Assembly: GCA_028554755.1 (NCBI GenBank)
Contig: JAPTOF010000016.1
Span: 5,679,001 to 5,743,000 of the forward strand
Length of the DNA: 64,000 nucleotides
Source: Cordia subcordata
Lineage: Eukaryota > Streptophyta > Magnoliopsida > Boraginales > Cordiaceae
Direction of reading: 5' to 3'
Each line of letters starts with the position of its first letter. Positions within the stretch are counted from its first letter, which is position 1. The notes beneath the pieces were generated by a model. It was not told where the DNA came from and searched no databases. It was given only the letters and a program-made list of their open reading frames with translations. Below are positions 24,861 through 35,662 of this stretch, one piece after another. Position numbers and translations under genes: made by a program.

Positions 24861-25320
24861 GACTGTTTGGAATAAATGAGTTTTACAAAATTTTGTAGGA
24901 TTCATTTGGAAATCCAATTTTATATATTTGGTAGCGTTTTACTAAAATATGGAGTTCATGTGTAATTATAAGATTTGCAAATATTGAATTTGTTCTAGTT
25001 ATATTTAAATCGTAGACAAGCGGTGGAATTTTCAATTCCACAAGAAGCAAATCCACAAAAAAAAACTTATGAAGACAAAAATATACTTATAATTATTAAC
25101 ATAATACAATACTATCCATTTGTATATAATCATATTTAAGTAAAATATGTATATTAGTTCTAATTCTACATGTGTTCTAAATATAATTCGAATTTACAAA
25201 TGATAAAATTCTCTTGAAATTTTGCGTATTCAAACAACAAAATTTATTTGCAAATACAATTCCTTATAGAATTCGTTTACAAATGAAATGAATTCTAAAT
25301 TACAAAAGCTTCCAAACACT
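24861..25320. mobile_element. MITE, hAT-like (TGTTTGGAA ends)
   Basis: The left end GACTGTTTGGAATA is mirrored by AGCTTCCAAACACT at the right. Mirrored inner phrases include 'tttggaaatcc'/'gaattcg' and 'caaatgaaatgaattc' around the ends. No coding capacity. Confidence 0.5.
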
Positions 25321-25604
25321 ATGTAAGTAATAATTCCAATAGGAGTTTATAGGGTCCTCATAGGAAAAAAAAAAAAAAACGTAGTTTTTGTTCATAATTT
25401 ATCTGACGATCTAACTTCCGTTCAAGGCGGTTTCTTATCCAATAGAGGTACGGTTCATCACGTTACTTATCCAAGTGCCTTGCCGAGTAGTCGGACATGC
25501 CATACTCTGATTTTGTTGAAGTTATGAACCATTTGCTGTTATCAGCATTGCTTATTATCTAATTATTAGGTAATGCACTCCTGTTTATCAATTTGTTGGT
25601 TTTA

Positions 25605-25605
25605 T

Positions 25606-25649
<44 letters not shown>
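25605..25649. repeat. Compound microsatellite (AC)n(AT)n
   Basis: About 7 AC units followed by about 15 TA units. Confidence 0.95.
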
Positions 25650-25651
<2 letters not shown>

Positions 25652-26640
25652 CAAATCATAATAATTCCGACAAATGAGACGTGTCAACAAATATACCGAC
25701 TTGAGGATTGATCACTAAATTAATTCTTTTACAGTAATCTTAAGGCCATTGATTTCATGTTAATAAGGCGTGGCCTCTGAGATCATTTCTATATTTTCTT
25801 AGTTTCCTCAACAAAATAATTATATTATGCTTATGAATCAAAATGCGTATAATAAGTATCTGTCTGCGCTCTGGAAAAATTAATTAGGGGTTACTAACAG
25901 CTGGTTTAGTGTAGTCGAATCATCATCCTTATGTTGCTCGCAATTAGCGTTATCCTAAAGAAATGTTTATGGGATCGATTTGCTGGGTACGTAGTTTATA
26001 TATAATCATTCAATCCTGTTACTCCAAAACAAGAATCTTAGAAAATTTAAATGCTTACAAATTACATTAATTAATCCACCGACAAACAAGAAGAGACGTG
26101 TGGTGTGTATAGCCTGGAGGGGTGCGACAGGAACGCGGCACGTGACTCTTTGAACAACTAGTTGAGCATGATTATTGGCTAGTTATGAATTTAAAATATT
26201 TTATCAATTTTAATTTTTAAGAAATAGTCCAAGTAATTAGGGTGAATTTAGAATTCTTTTTAAAGTGAAGATTAAGTGCATTTTGGAGATATTAACTAGA
26301 GGATTACAAGGATTAAGGGTCAGTTTGAATTAATTTTCTTTCGTAATATATAAAATGGTATTTCTTGCAAGAAATGCTTGATTAATTAGCTTTTATAAAT
26401 ATTTAAAACTCTCGTAAAAATCTTAAGTAAAGTAAAAAATTTATTTTTAGAAAAACTTCTTTCTATATAATGATCCAATTGGTGGTTGTTGTAATATATA
26501 TTCCTCCCATATAAAAAAATCTCAAGATTCAAAAATGGTTTTTTGATGAACTTCATGGTACCAGAGCCCGTTGATTTTGGCACAGTTTCAGTCATCTTAT
26601 TGCTATCATTCTCATCTTGTGACCATTGATCATTGTGGCT
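25650..26640. other. Gene-free intergenic DNA
   Basis: Short random frames only; nothing recognised. Confidence 0.4.
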
Positions 26641-27110
26641 TGCTACTTTTGTTCTTATACCAAGACCATTTTAGTTGTATTGTGTACGTGTGACCCATTT
26701 TAGAGTTGTCAAACCTTTTCTCATGGTTGTCACACATTGCGTCGTGCATGTGTAACTTGCCTTATGGTTGCCAAACCTTCACTTGTGGCCTGCCAATGTT
26801 GTTCTCCTTATGTTGTGCACAAGTGAGCCGTCATTTTCATACTATGACCATTGTGGTTGTCACACCCCGACTTGCGTTGTGCAAGTATGATCCATCTTAT
26901 GGTTGTCACACCTTGACTCGCATCGTGCACGTGTGATCCGTCTAAGCGAGATTCTTGTGTCATGCACGTGTTACCTATTGTTTTCATGCTAAGACCATTA
27001 TGGTTGTCATACATTGACTTGTATCGTGCATGTATGATCCATCTTATGGGTGTCACACCTTGACTCATGTCATTCACATGTTGCCCGTCTAAGTTATCTT
27101 GCTGCTAATA
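26641..27110. repeat. Degenerate tandem repeat, about 46-base units in a 147-base higher-order period
   Basis: The phrase GGTTGTCACACCTTGACT with CGTGCACGTGTGATCC recurs. Anchors at 26725, 26766, 26855, 26901, 27002 and 27048 give steps of 41, 89, 46, 101 and 46. The pairs 26855/27002 and 26901/27048 are each 147 apart. The copies are strongly diverged. The sequence is much less AT-rich than the flanks. Confidence 0.7.
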
Positions 27111-27493
27111 ACAATCCTGCTCGTAGTGTTCCATTCCATTTAAGTCATATGTGAGCGGATGTTTTAGAATATACATTTCTTTCGCGTAAAAAATCTCCAC
27201 ATTCAAAACTACCTTATAAAGTTTTAAGTCACTCTTCATGTTAACCAATTAATTTTTATGATGTAATCTTAATTATTCTTACCAGGACCTAAGTTTATAG
27301 AAAGAAATGCAATATTTTAAAATATTTATGTATGATAAGCGAGGATCACAATTCCCGTAACTATTTAATATGGATCTCCTTCGTATTTCGAGACGCATCT
27401 TACATGTATTTGGCTCACGGGATATTCTGGGCTGGCAGCACATTTTATATTGTTCGACATATCTTATAACACAAAAGACAGTTTGGTTTAATT

Positions 27494-28526
27494 GGGCTCG
27501 TTTGGTATTGTTGCTGTTTCTGATTTTCTGTTTTTGTTGATCAAAATTTATAAATCAATTCGTTTGTTTCTGTTTTCGTTTTCTGAAAAAACAAAAACCA
27601 ACAACCTGTTTTTGCAACTTTGATAAACAAGAAAAAGTGATTTTCTCAAGTTGTGGAAACAGGTTTTCAAAACTTTTATACACTTTGTGCTGAATAACCT
27701 TTTAGAATTATCTTTTCAAAATTAATGTGAACTTATTAATTTTTTGAAAAATAATTATTAAAATTAAAATTATAAAAAATATTTTTTAAAAAAATTTGTT
27801 TTGAAAATACTTTTTCAAAAATATTTTAGAAAATATTTTTAAAAATAAAATTAATTTTATAAAAAGAAATTTTCAAAAAATAATTAAAATATTTTGAAAA
27901 TATAATTTTAATAAATGAAAAAATATTTTAAAAAAATTAAAAATATTTTGAAAATAATTTTAATAAATTAAAAATACATTTAAAAATTATTTTGATTAAC
28001 TAAATTTATTTTTAAAAAAATATTTTAATAAATTATAATTAGTTTTAGAAAATTAAAAACATTTTAAGAATTAAAATAAAAATTATTTTCATAAATATTT
28101 TTTAAAAATAATTTTATTATCTGTAGAAACATTCTAAAAAATAAAAAAATAAAATAATAATTGAAAATTTTAAAAAATTCAAAATTAAAAATAAAAATAT
28201 ATTCTCAAAATAATTAAACTTATTTTTTGAAATTATAATCTTAAAGAAAATAAATCAATTTTATAATATTCTCATTGTTCTTTTACAAAATATTCTCAAA
28301 TATTTTCATGTATTCTATTTAACATAAAATACTAAAATGGAAAATAAGAGATAAAAATAGTTTGTAAACTATGGACAACCAAACATGTTTTTAGTTTTTG
28401 TTTATAGATTTTATAATTTAACCAAACGTGTTTATAATTTTTGTTTTTAGTTGTTGTTAACAGTTTTTTGTTTATGATTCTGGTTTTTGTTTTTTAAAAT
28501 TTTTGACAGCGTTACCAAATGAGCCC
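27494..28526. mobile_element. 1-kb non-autonomous DNA element (GGGCTCGTTTGGTA ends)
   Basis: The left end GGGCTCGTTTGGTA and right end TACCAAATGAGCCC are inverted repeats with one mismatch. Inner phrases such as TTTTTGTTGATC and GTTTTTGTTTTT mirror each other. The core (27700-28330) is almost pure A/T with repeated AAAATATTTT. The right end cuts into a minus-strand open frame (28527-28801). Confidence 0.6.
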
Positions 28527-28675
28527 TTAGTAGTTGAACACGCAATTTCCAAGAGAGTTCCAGCTGACCACCCTTCAAAGTTAGAGCCATATTTTATCTC
28601 CCATTCAGAAAACTGAAGGGCCTGGGATCGATGCTGGTTTGTATTAGATAGCTCAGTTTTTGTATTTGCTCTCCA

Positions 28676-28846
28676 AGAACTTTGATTCGTGGCCTTTCTT
28701 TCGTTTTTTGCAATAAATTGTTCGATGGAAGTATGCATTTCCTTTATGTCTTTCCACGCTCGCAAACTAACCACTCGCTTGAAAATCCAAATCGGATTCA
28801 TTATTTCGAAAAGTAATTCTAACTATTTAATTATGCCCTAAACCTG
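28676..28846 (-). repeat. Direct repeat, copy 1 (partner at 29350-29530)
   Basis: About 170 bases, from CTTTGATTCGTGGCC to near TTATGCCCTAAAC, are repeated about 0.67 kb downstream with roughly 85% identity by eye. On the minus strand copy 1 is an open frame starting MNPIWIFKRVVSLRAWKD and continuing to 28527. I do not recognise the protein. The pair could be LTR remnants, exon duplications or a segmental duplication. Confidence 0.5.
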
Positions 28847-28948
28847 GTGTTGGAAAAATCCAAAACATGTATACACATCAATGCACAATAGAAAACATAT
28901 AAAGTGCATGCGATATTTTAGTGTGATTCAACTCTCTCCCTAGCCTAT

Positions 28949-29060
28949 GATCCCCTATGAGATAATTTTCACTATTCAACAATAATAGGTTACACACGGT
29001 CTACGATCCCCTCTGGATAATTTTCACTATTCAACAATAATGGGTTACACACGGTGATAA
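28949..29060. repeat. Tandem duplication, 56-base period
   Basis: GATCCCCT followed by ATAATTTTCACTATTCAACA and GGTTACACACGGT occurs twice, at 28949 and 29005. It lies between the two larger direct repeats. Confidence 0.85.
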
Positions 29061-29349
29061 CTTTTTCCATGGCTAGAAAAGTCTAAATTTCTCCCTCATA
29101 GAATTCTTATAATGGTTCTATCTTAACAGGACTAGAATGAATGTGAAACATTTTTTATACTATCATACTCTCTCATCCACACTCGACATGGAGAAAAATT
29201 TTTATTCTTCATGATTTCTCCTACACTATTTAGGCAGATCATAAATTGGTAACTTTCTTAATTACCCTGCCTTCTTTTACAAGTTTTCCATTTTGTGTGA
29301 GTTTGAACTTTGAACCACAACCCAACACACGATTTGATAAGAACTTACT

Positions 29350-29530
29350 CTTCAAGAACTTTGATTCATAGCCTTTCTTTCATTTTTTGCAATAAATTTT
29401 TCGATGGAGAAACATGCATTTCTTTTATATCTTTCCACGCTCGTAAACTAACCTCTCGCTCAAAAACCCGAATCCAATTCATTATTTCGGGAAGTACTTC
29501 TAACCATTTGATTACTCCTTAAACACGGTT
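29350..29530 (-). repeat. Direct repeat, copy 2
   Basis: The partner of 28676-28846, in the same orientation. It begins CTTTGATTCATAGCC and ends near ATTACTCCTTAAAC. The minus-strand frame is interrupted here, so this copy is not coding. Confidence 0.5.
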
Positions 29531-29668
29531 TGATGAGAACTTATTAGATACCAATATGAAAAGATACCTGAATCTTAAGGCAAATAGCAAAAGCGTGCTG
29601 TACAATACTTGTTCCTTAATAATTGCCCTGCTAGAATTCCACGCTGTCCTATTCTCTGTGGGTTCAAT

Positions 29669-29913
29669 GACTCATTTGGATTGGTTTTTTTCAAATGTAT
29701 TTGTTTAATAACTTTTAAAAAATAATTTTTTTGAAAAGTTGAAAATTTCTAGTTTCTAAGAGAAACTGAAAATTCTTGCTTTTAAAAAAAGTTATATTTG
29801 AGCTTTTTTCAGAGTTCTAACTTTTTTAGAAGCTAAATGAAATAATTATTATAAATTTAATATAACTTTTTTAAGAAAAAAATTCGTCAAAAAAAGTCAA
29901 TTCAAATAGGCCA
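29669..29913. mobile_element. MITE family 1 copy
   Basis: The ends CTCATTTGGATTGG and TCAATTCAAATAGGCC are degraded inverted repeats. The interior shares TTATATTTGAGCTTTTTTCA with the 7818 copy. Confidence 0.55.
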
Positions 29914-31358
29914 CAAGTCTGGTTGGTTTTGCAGATATTTCCTTTGTGGCTATCTTTACAATTTCTTAAATGAAGGAAAGTACAGTGCCAAAGAGGTTCA
30001 AATAATTCTAACTGTTGGCTTGGCATGTTCTTCCCTGTTGGTTCCGTATTTGGTTTATAAAGAGTTACAATTTTTTTTATTACTTTTATTATGAGTTTAA
30101 ATATGTTAAATGCATATATGTATATATATATATATAACGAAAATCAAGTAACCAGAATTCTTCCCTCTTAAATTATAATTATTGCAACATACCTTGACGT
30201 GTATTTATTTTTGCAACACAAACAAAGTACCCTTACCGGATTTGCCACGTGGCAATAGAAAATAAATCTTGCCCCCAGCATAAATCATCCTACACCCGGT
30301 TTACACATCTGTCCTCGACTGCATTCTAACTACCGGTCATTTTTACGGTATACTCCGTGACTTTAGTAGATTTATTTTTATTTATAAATTTAACCCAACT
30401 GTTAACACCCTTTAGACTAATAGCAAGATCATTTACATTTTCTTATTGCTTCAATCCTCAATTTTATATTCTTTTTTAAGTACATCAAATTTTATCCATT
30501 AGTATAGATCTAGCTATATTAAAAATTAATTTATTTAGAATACAATTTAGTCTGTTTTTATACAATGCAAATTAATATTTTATGTATTTATTTATGTGTT
30601 TAAGTTAAAAATTATATAGTTTGTTTACATATTTATGGATTGCGTGGGTTTTATCGCTAATATATATTGAAAAGGTAAAATTAAATATTTTAATATATAA
30701 ACAAACTATTAATTTAGTTAAACTTGAATTGTTACATGCATAAAATATACAAATGGAAGATGAAAAAGAAAAGCATTTTTCTAGTTAACCCCCGGGAGAG
30801 TACTGACAATTTACCCTTTAAAGTATATTCATAGCCACTTAAATTCATTGACTAACGATCAGAACCATTAACATCTTTACTCAAGTTCATATTTACCTTT
30901 AATATTTTTGTTCCCAAAATAAACTCTTTTCTTACCCCAAAAATATCGTTCTTCGTAACCAAAATAATAATAATAATAATAAGGTCTAAAATCTTGATCA
31001 CTGCAAAGTTATTGCAAGTTCATCTTTGCCGTACGTAATCTTTTGCAACCAGTTCATTTCTTGCTTTAGTAAGTTTGTGGATTTACTCTTCATTCTGTAA
31101 TAAAAAATTGTGAAGAAGATCAGCACAAATTAAAAAAGAAAAATGTAAAGAATCTTGTTTTTCAATTTATTCTTTTGCTTTTTGTTTGAATTCGAGCCTT
31201 TTGCTTTTTCTCCCTTGGTGCTTGAATCAGTCCATGAGTGTGATTCCTTCCATGAACCTGCAAAGAATTAAACATTAATTGGAGAGGAGTAACTAGTAAA
31301 GAACGTACATTTCCCCCTTTGTGCATATATATGTAGCTAGATTTTGAACCTAAATATA

Positions 31359-31394
<36 letters not shown>

Positions 31395-31462
31395 TATATA
31401 ATACATAATGAAGTTATCATACTTATGCTAGGATTTTTACGCAAACATACCTATATTTTTAT
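29914..31462. other. Gene-free AT-rich DNA
   Basis: Contains TA microsatellites at about 30115-30136 and 31361-31391 and a short (AAT)n near 30965-30982. No coding signature. Confidence 0.45.
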
Positions 31463-31912
31463 ATAGAGAGAAAGATATGCAGGTCCCTCAAGTACATGTT
31501 CTATCCCAAACAAATCTTTTAATTTTTTATCATCCCTTGAAGGTCCTTCCAATGCATTAATTTTGTTTGAAAGACCATAATTATCTCACATTAGTAGTCA
31601 TATTTTGCAATTTGCATATAATCTTTATATTTGAACTTTACTATACATTTTTTGCCTATTTTCATATTTTTCGTCAACATGTTCGTACCAATGTTTTTCA
31701 TTGCTTAATTTAAAATTTTAAAATTTAAAATTAAAGAAATTTAAAAAATAAAAAAAATAAAAGATTATGAGATTAAGATTTTAAGAGGTTAGAATATTAA
31801 AAAAAAAATTAACAAACTTTAAATCTAAAAATTAAAATATTAAAATCAAATAATTAAAATCACAAATAACACTTTAAATTGCAATTTTAACCTAACAAAT
31901 TATAAATTATTT
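31463..31912. mobile_element. Half-length copy of palindromic element family 2
   Basis: It starts ATAGAGAGAAAGATATGCAG and follows the left arm of the 16232-17232 element phrase by phrase (TCCCAAACAA, GTAGTCATATTTTGCAATT, TTTTTGCCTATTTT). The matching right arm is absent. Confidence 0.6.
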
Positions 31913-31998
31913 TTTATCCAACAACAATTTTTTAGTTTTTGTAAATCGATTATACCATTCATTAACAACAATTTGAGGAAATATAGGGCCTTAAAAAT

Positions 31999-32407
31999 AA
32001 AGGTGACAAAACGAGTTGAGCTTGCGGATTGACCGGCCTAACCAGCAAAAAAAAAGGGGTTAGGGTTGAGGGTTCAATGACTAGCCAGACAATCGAGTCA
32101 ACCCGACCCAACCTGCCAAATAGTTGGGTCGGGTTGGGTCAACTTGTGAGTGGTCCGCAAACTCGTTAATATGACCCGCCAACCCGCCTAATTCACCAAA
32201 ATGACTTGCGAACCCGCTTAACGTGCCAAAATGACCTGCAAATCCGTTAAAGCGACCCGTTTAACCCACCAAACCCATCAACCTGCTAAGGTCGGTTTAG
32301 GGCTTTAATATCCCTGATCCATTGGATAAATGGGTTCACCTAACCTAACCTGACAAGACCCATCAAAATGGATTAAGTTGACTCGTGGGTATTCGTTTGC
32401 CACCTTT
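31999..32407. mobile_element. hAT-like MITE rich in GGTTGGGTC motifs
   Basis: The ends AAAGGTGACAAA and TTTGCCACCTTT are inverted repeats with one mismatch. The interior is full of 'aacccg', 'gacccgcc' and 'gggtcgggttgggtc' phrases, a known style of plant hAT MITE. No clean 8-base duplication found. Confidence 0.55.
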
Positions 32408-32531
32408 CCTTGAAAAGACAAAAGCTAAATCGAATTTAATGCTACACAAAGTTTTTCCTCTTACATATTGAATGATAGCTCTTTTTCTTATTCTCACCGG
32501 CAGCCAAACAAAGGCTCCATTTCTTATTTTC

Positions 32532-32573
<42 letters not shown>

Positions 32574-32576
32574 TTT
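32532..32576. repeat. (ATT)n microsatellite at the left border of the pararetrovirus block
   Basis: About 15 units with one TAG interruption. Immediately to the right starts viral leader sequence that normally lies just downstream of the tRNA primer site. Nothing viral is seen to the left. Confidence 0.95.
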
Positions 32577-32739
32577 GTCTTACTAATTCAACATCTGTTC
32601 TTGTTCCTGTCAAGTGAGTGTATAGTTGCTAGATTACATATAGTCGCGTGGTGTAAGTCCCGGTGAGCCAAGAGATAGGCGTTTAGGGCGGTGTAAATCG
32701 TTGACCGTGACCGTGTAACCAACATTCATTTGCATCAAC

Positions 32740-35000
32740 ATGGATAGGTTTTGGAGAAGTAATTCAAGTAAACAACTTTCCTCTGCATCTAGCACCAACT
32801 CAAGCAGTGTTTTGAATAAACAAAAACAAAAGTTTTCTGAAATTCAACAACATCTTTCTGATTGGACTTTGCCAGAAGTTCCAGTCTCTCAAGTTACAAA
32901 ACTCATACTTTTGATTTTTCAACAAGTTATCAAATCAACACGGTTGAACAGACAATGAGTGTCAATGAGCACATTTGATCGATTCAACTTCTTTCTCAAA
33001 AAGCCATCAACAAGCATGCACAAAAATACAATTTTCTGCATATAGGTTTAGTCACTATTGCAGTCAAGCCCTTGATCAAAGATGGTCTCAACAACTCTGT
33101 TCTTTTATGTCTTCGTGATGCACGTCACCAAAATTATGCTGATTCTTTGTTAAGAACTGTTGCAACCAATCTTTCAAAAGGACCAGTATTTTTCAACTGT
33201 TACCCAAATTTCTCTGTTTCACTTCAGTGTCTAGGCACACCAAAAGTTTTAACCTTGGACATGAAAACAAGTGGTTTCAACATGGATCCCAACATTGTCT
33301 CTTTGGTTGTTATTTATCGTGTTCATTACAAGGTTATGAAAACTATTTTGAACCCAAAAGCGTTAAAAACTAACACCAAAGGTGAGACCTTGCTTTTGCA
33401 AACAACATTTGAAAACAACAAGGGGCTAACTTTCGTTCCAAAGGCAATCAAATGGAATGAGATCGAGATTCCTATGGAATGGACGGATCCAAATCCAACA
33501 CCAACATTACCCCAGCAACACGACGACCTCGCCTCTATTGAGCAACATCAGGACGGCACAGTCGAGATCAAGTTCAACAATCAAGACAAGATCAGGTTTA
33601 GTACTTCTGACTTCGAATCGGTGAGGAGATCTACTTCTTCCCATTCTTCCAGATTTGCTTCTAAACCTGAATATCCTTTCCAACATGCTCCTGATTGTCC
33701 CTTCAATCATCAGCGATCTAAGTCCAACATCCCTCTTGGCACAGTGGAAACTATACCGATCCCTCAAAATATCTATGTCCAACAATCTAACATGTCACCA
33801 ACAACTAGTGATATGGTAGGACCCTCTTCTTCAACAAAAAATCTTTTTATGGTCAACACATAATTCAAAATTGATTTTTCTTTCCTCAAAACTGATTTCA
33901 ACTCTCTTCAAAATGAGGAAAAAAGAACATGGTTTCTTCAACACTTTTCTAGATCTCAAAAGGATGAGATCCATGAAGAATTTTATCATTTTATGCGTGA
34001 AAATAAAATCACTCTTCCTTTTTTCCAGTGGTTTGAAATGTTTGCCGCAGCTCAAGAAATTGATTATCCTTTTTCAACAAATCTTCAGATGGTTTCTTCC
34101 TCAACAAATAAAGGGTTACTTTCGGATCAAAAAACAATGGTTGATTCCAAAAGACCTCCATTTCAAAATATCCAACTTTCTTTTCAAAATTTTCCCATTC
34201 CGGCATCTCCAATCAAAGGACCTTCTACTTCTTTAGATCTGTCTAAGGAAACAACAGTTAAGGAGACTAACAAAATAATTGAACAAAATAATTTCACAAA
34301 TCAATACCTTGATACTTTAGGTGCTCAACTAGACAAAATTGAAGCTTTGGTCTCAAAAGAACCCTTTCCGACTAAATCTTCTTCAACAATTTCTCCTCCT
34401 ATTATCAAACCTTTCTCTCTTCCCTCAGAAGTCAAGCTCAAAGAGGACCCGAATGCTGATCTTCTTAGGAAAGTAGACCAACAGATTCAAATTCTCCAAT
34501 CATTATCACTCAAAGGTAAGGATAAGGTTGTTCCCGATACCCCTTCTCCACAAGTGGTGGCTTCCAAATCAATCATTTGACCACCAATGACACATCCTCC
34601 TTCTTCATCTTCTTCTCAACTTCCAAGATTCATCTCTGAGATGACGAATAAGTCTCTAGAGACTCCTTCTTCTCAACAGCACAAATCTGTTGCAGTTATC
34701 AATCAAAATTCGGATCAAGAATCTTCCTCTGATTCTGATTCATCTCTCACTGCAATGGAAAAACAATTCATCCAACAAGACTCCCTTCCTCAAGAACCTC
34801 TTCCTCAAGTTCAAGCTATTGTCAACAAACCTCTCAATAGTGCGCTCCAATGGATTCGTTATCCATTACCCAACAAACATGATCTTCTCAAGCGACTCGT
34901 CAATGCGAAGATCTTCTCAACATTCGACATGAAGGGTGCATACAATCAAATTCAAATCAAGGAAGCAGACCGGTACAAGACTGCATTCAACGTCCCGTTT
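32740..35000 (+). pseudogene. Broken viral ORF1 of segment A (MP, part of CP, RT fragment)
   Basis: It starts with ATG at 32740 (MDRFWRSNSS). The movement-protein region has PNFSVSLQC and TLDMKTSGFNMDPNIVSL; this family enables cell-to-cell passage of virus. A one-base loss near 32893 shifts the frame. Stops follow at 33861 (TAA) and 34578 (TGA). After 34833 the frame passes straight into RT text (IRYPLPNK, STFDMKGAYNQI) and ends when that fragment stops at 35000. Most of CP, the protease, most of RT and RNase H are missing. It cannot make a working polyprotein. Confidence 0.8.
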
Positions 35001-35306
35001 GTCAACATCAATAACAGGGAGTTTTCAACACATTCGCCCGACAACAAAGCAGCAAAGCAGTAAAGCAGCGGGTACACTGGCTTTCGGTGCAAAAGTGTCA
35101 TGCATCCCCAGCTTTTGTCATTTCAACAACAACTTTCGGCAAAAGCAGTTCACGCGTGCAACTGTTCAACAACTTTTCCAACATCAACAGTGAAGATTCT
35201 TGACGACATCATTAGTCAATAGGAATCCAATGTAGCTTTAGGACTGTTTGCTTTTGTTTCTTTTTCCTTTTTCCTGTTTCTTTTCCTTTCTTGTTTTCTC
35301 CTTAGT

Positions 35307-35316
35307 CTATTTAAGG
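35307..35316 (+). promoter_or_regulatory. TATA box of the viral pregenomic RNA promoter, segment A
   Basis: CTATTTAAGG after a long C/T-rich tract. The same motif is at the same relative place in B (41715-41724), C (49863-49872) and F (53358-53367). It is about 110 bases upstream of AATAAA, as expected for a terminally redundant pregenomic RNA. Confidence 0.6.
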
Positions 35317-35426
35317 ACTGAATGTTTATTCATTAGGAAGAAGTTGGATAGAAGAGTGTATATACTGTTTGAGTGTTTACATTTCTGTACTTTCGCTTTC
35401 TCTTATTGTAATCTCATTTGCAGATC

Positions 35427-35432
35427 AATAAA
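35427..35432 (+). terminator. Poly(A) signal of segment A
   Basis: AATAAA downstream of the promoter. In pararetroviruses it is skipped once and used after a full round of the circular template. A second ATCAATAAA lies about 25 bases further on. Confidence 0.55.
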
Positions 35433-35566
35433 TAACATTTTCTTCAATAGATCAATAAACAACATTTTTTTCAACAGGTTTGCTCTCAACTTATTTTCAA
35501 TATCAATTTATTTTATCATTATTTTCCCAACATTTTTATTATTCTGATATTGTCCTGGGTTAGTTC

Positions 35567-35580
35567 TGGTATTAGAGCCA
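35567..35580 (+). other. tRNA-Met primer binding site, segment A
   Basis: TGGTATTAGAGCCA, one base different from the standard TGGTATCAGAGCCA that pairs with the 3' end of plant initiator tRNA-Met. Segment B has the same variant. The normal leader does not follow; a repeated pre-primer stretch does. Confidence 0.75.
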
Positions 35581-35662
35581 TATTCTGATACTATCCTGGG
35601 TTGTTCCTTCAACATCTTATCAAATTTGTTTATTTCTCACTCTGTCCTGGGTTAGTTCTGGT

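Larger units (their letters stand above)
32577..35662 (+). mobile_element. Endogenous pararetrovirus segment A (leader, MP, deleted core, 3' region)
   Basis: An internally deleted copy. It has the leader (32577-32739), the MP and N-terminal CP coding part, a jump into a short RT fragment, a second jump to the region after ORF2, then promoter, poly(A) signal and primer site. A short repeat of pre-primer leader follows (35581-35662). The first jump is at a 9-base shared word (ACAAACCTC, 34825-34833) and the second is at about 35000. It belongs to sublineage 1 with B and C. The left border is an (ATT)n array; the right border is at the primer-site region. Confidence 0.8.

Noticed and set aside
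26641..27110. CRISPR-like spaced repeats
   Set aside because: The units are diverged, the spacing is irregular, and the context is a plant nuclear genome. It is a decayed tandem repeat.
32472..32666. Leu-rich small membrane-like protein
   Set aside because: The Leu run is the (TTA)n microsatellite. There is no support outside it.
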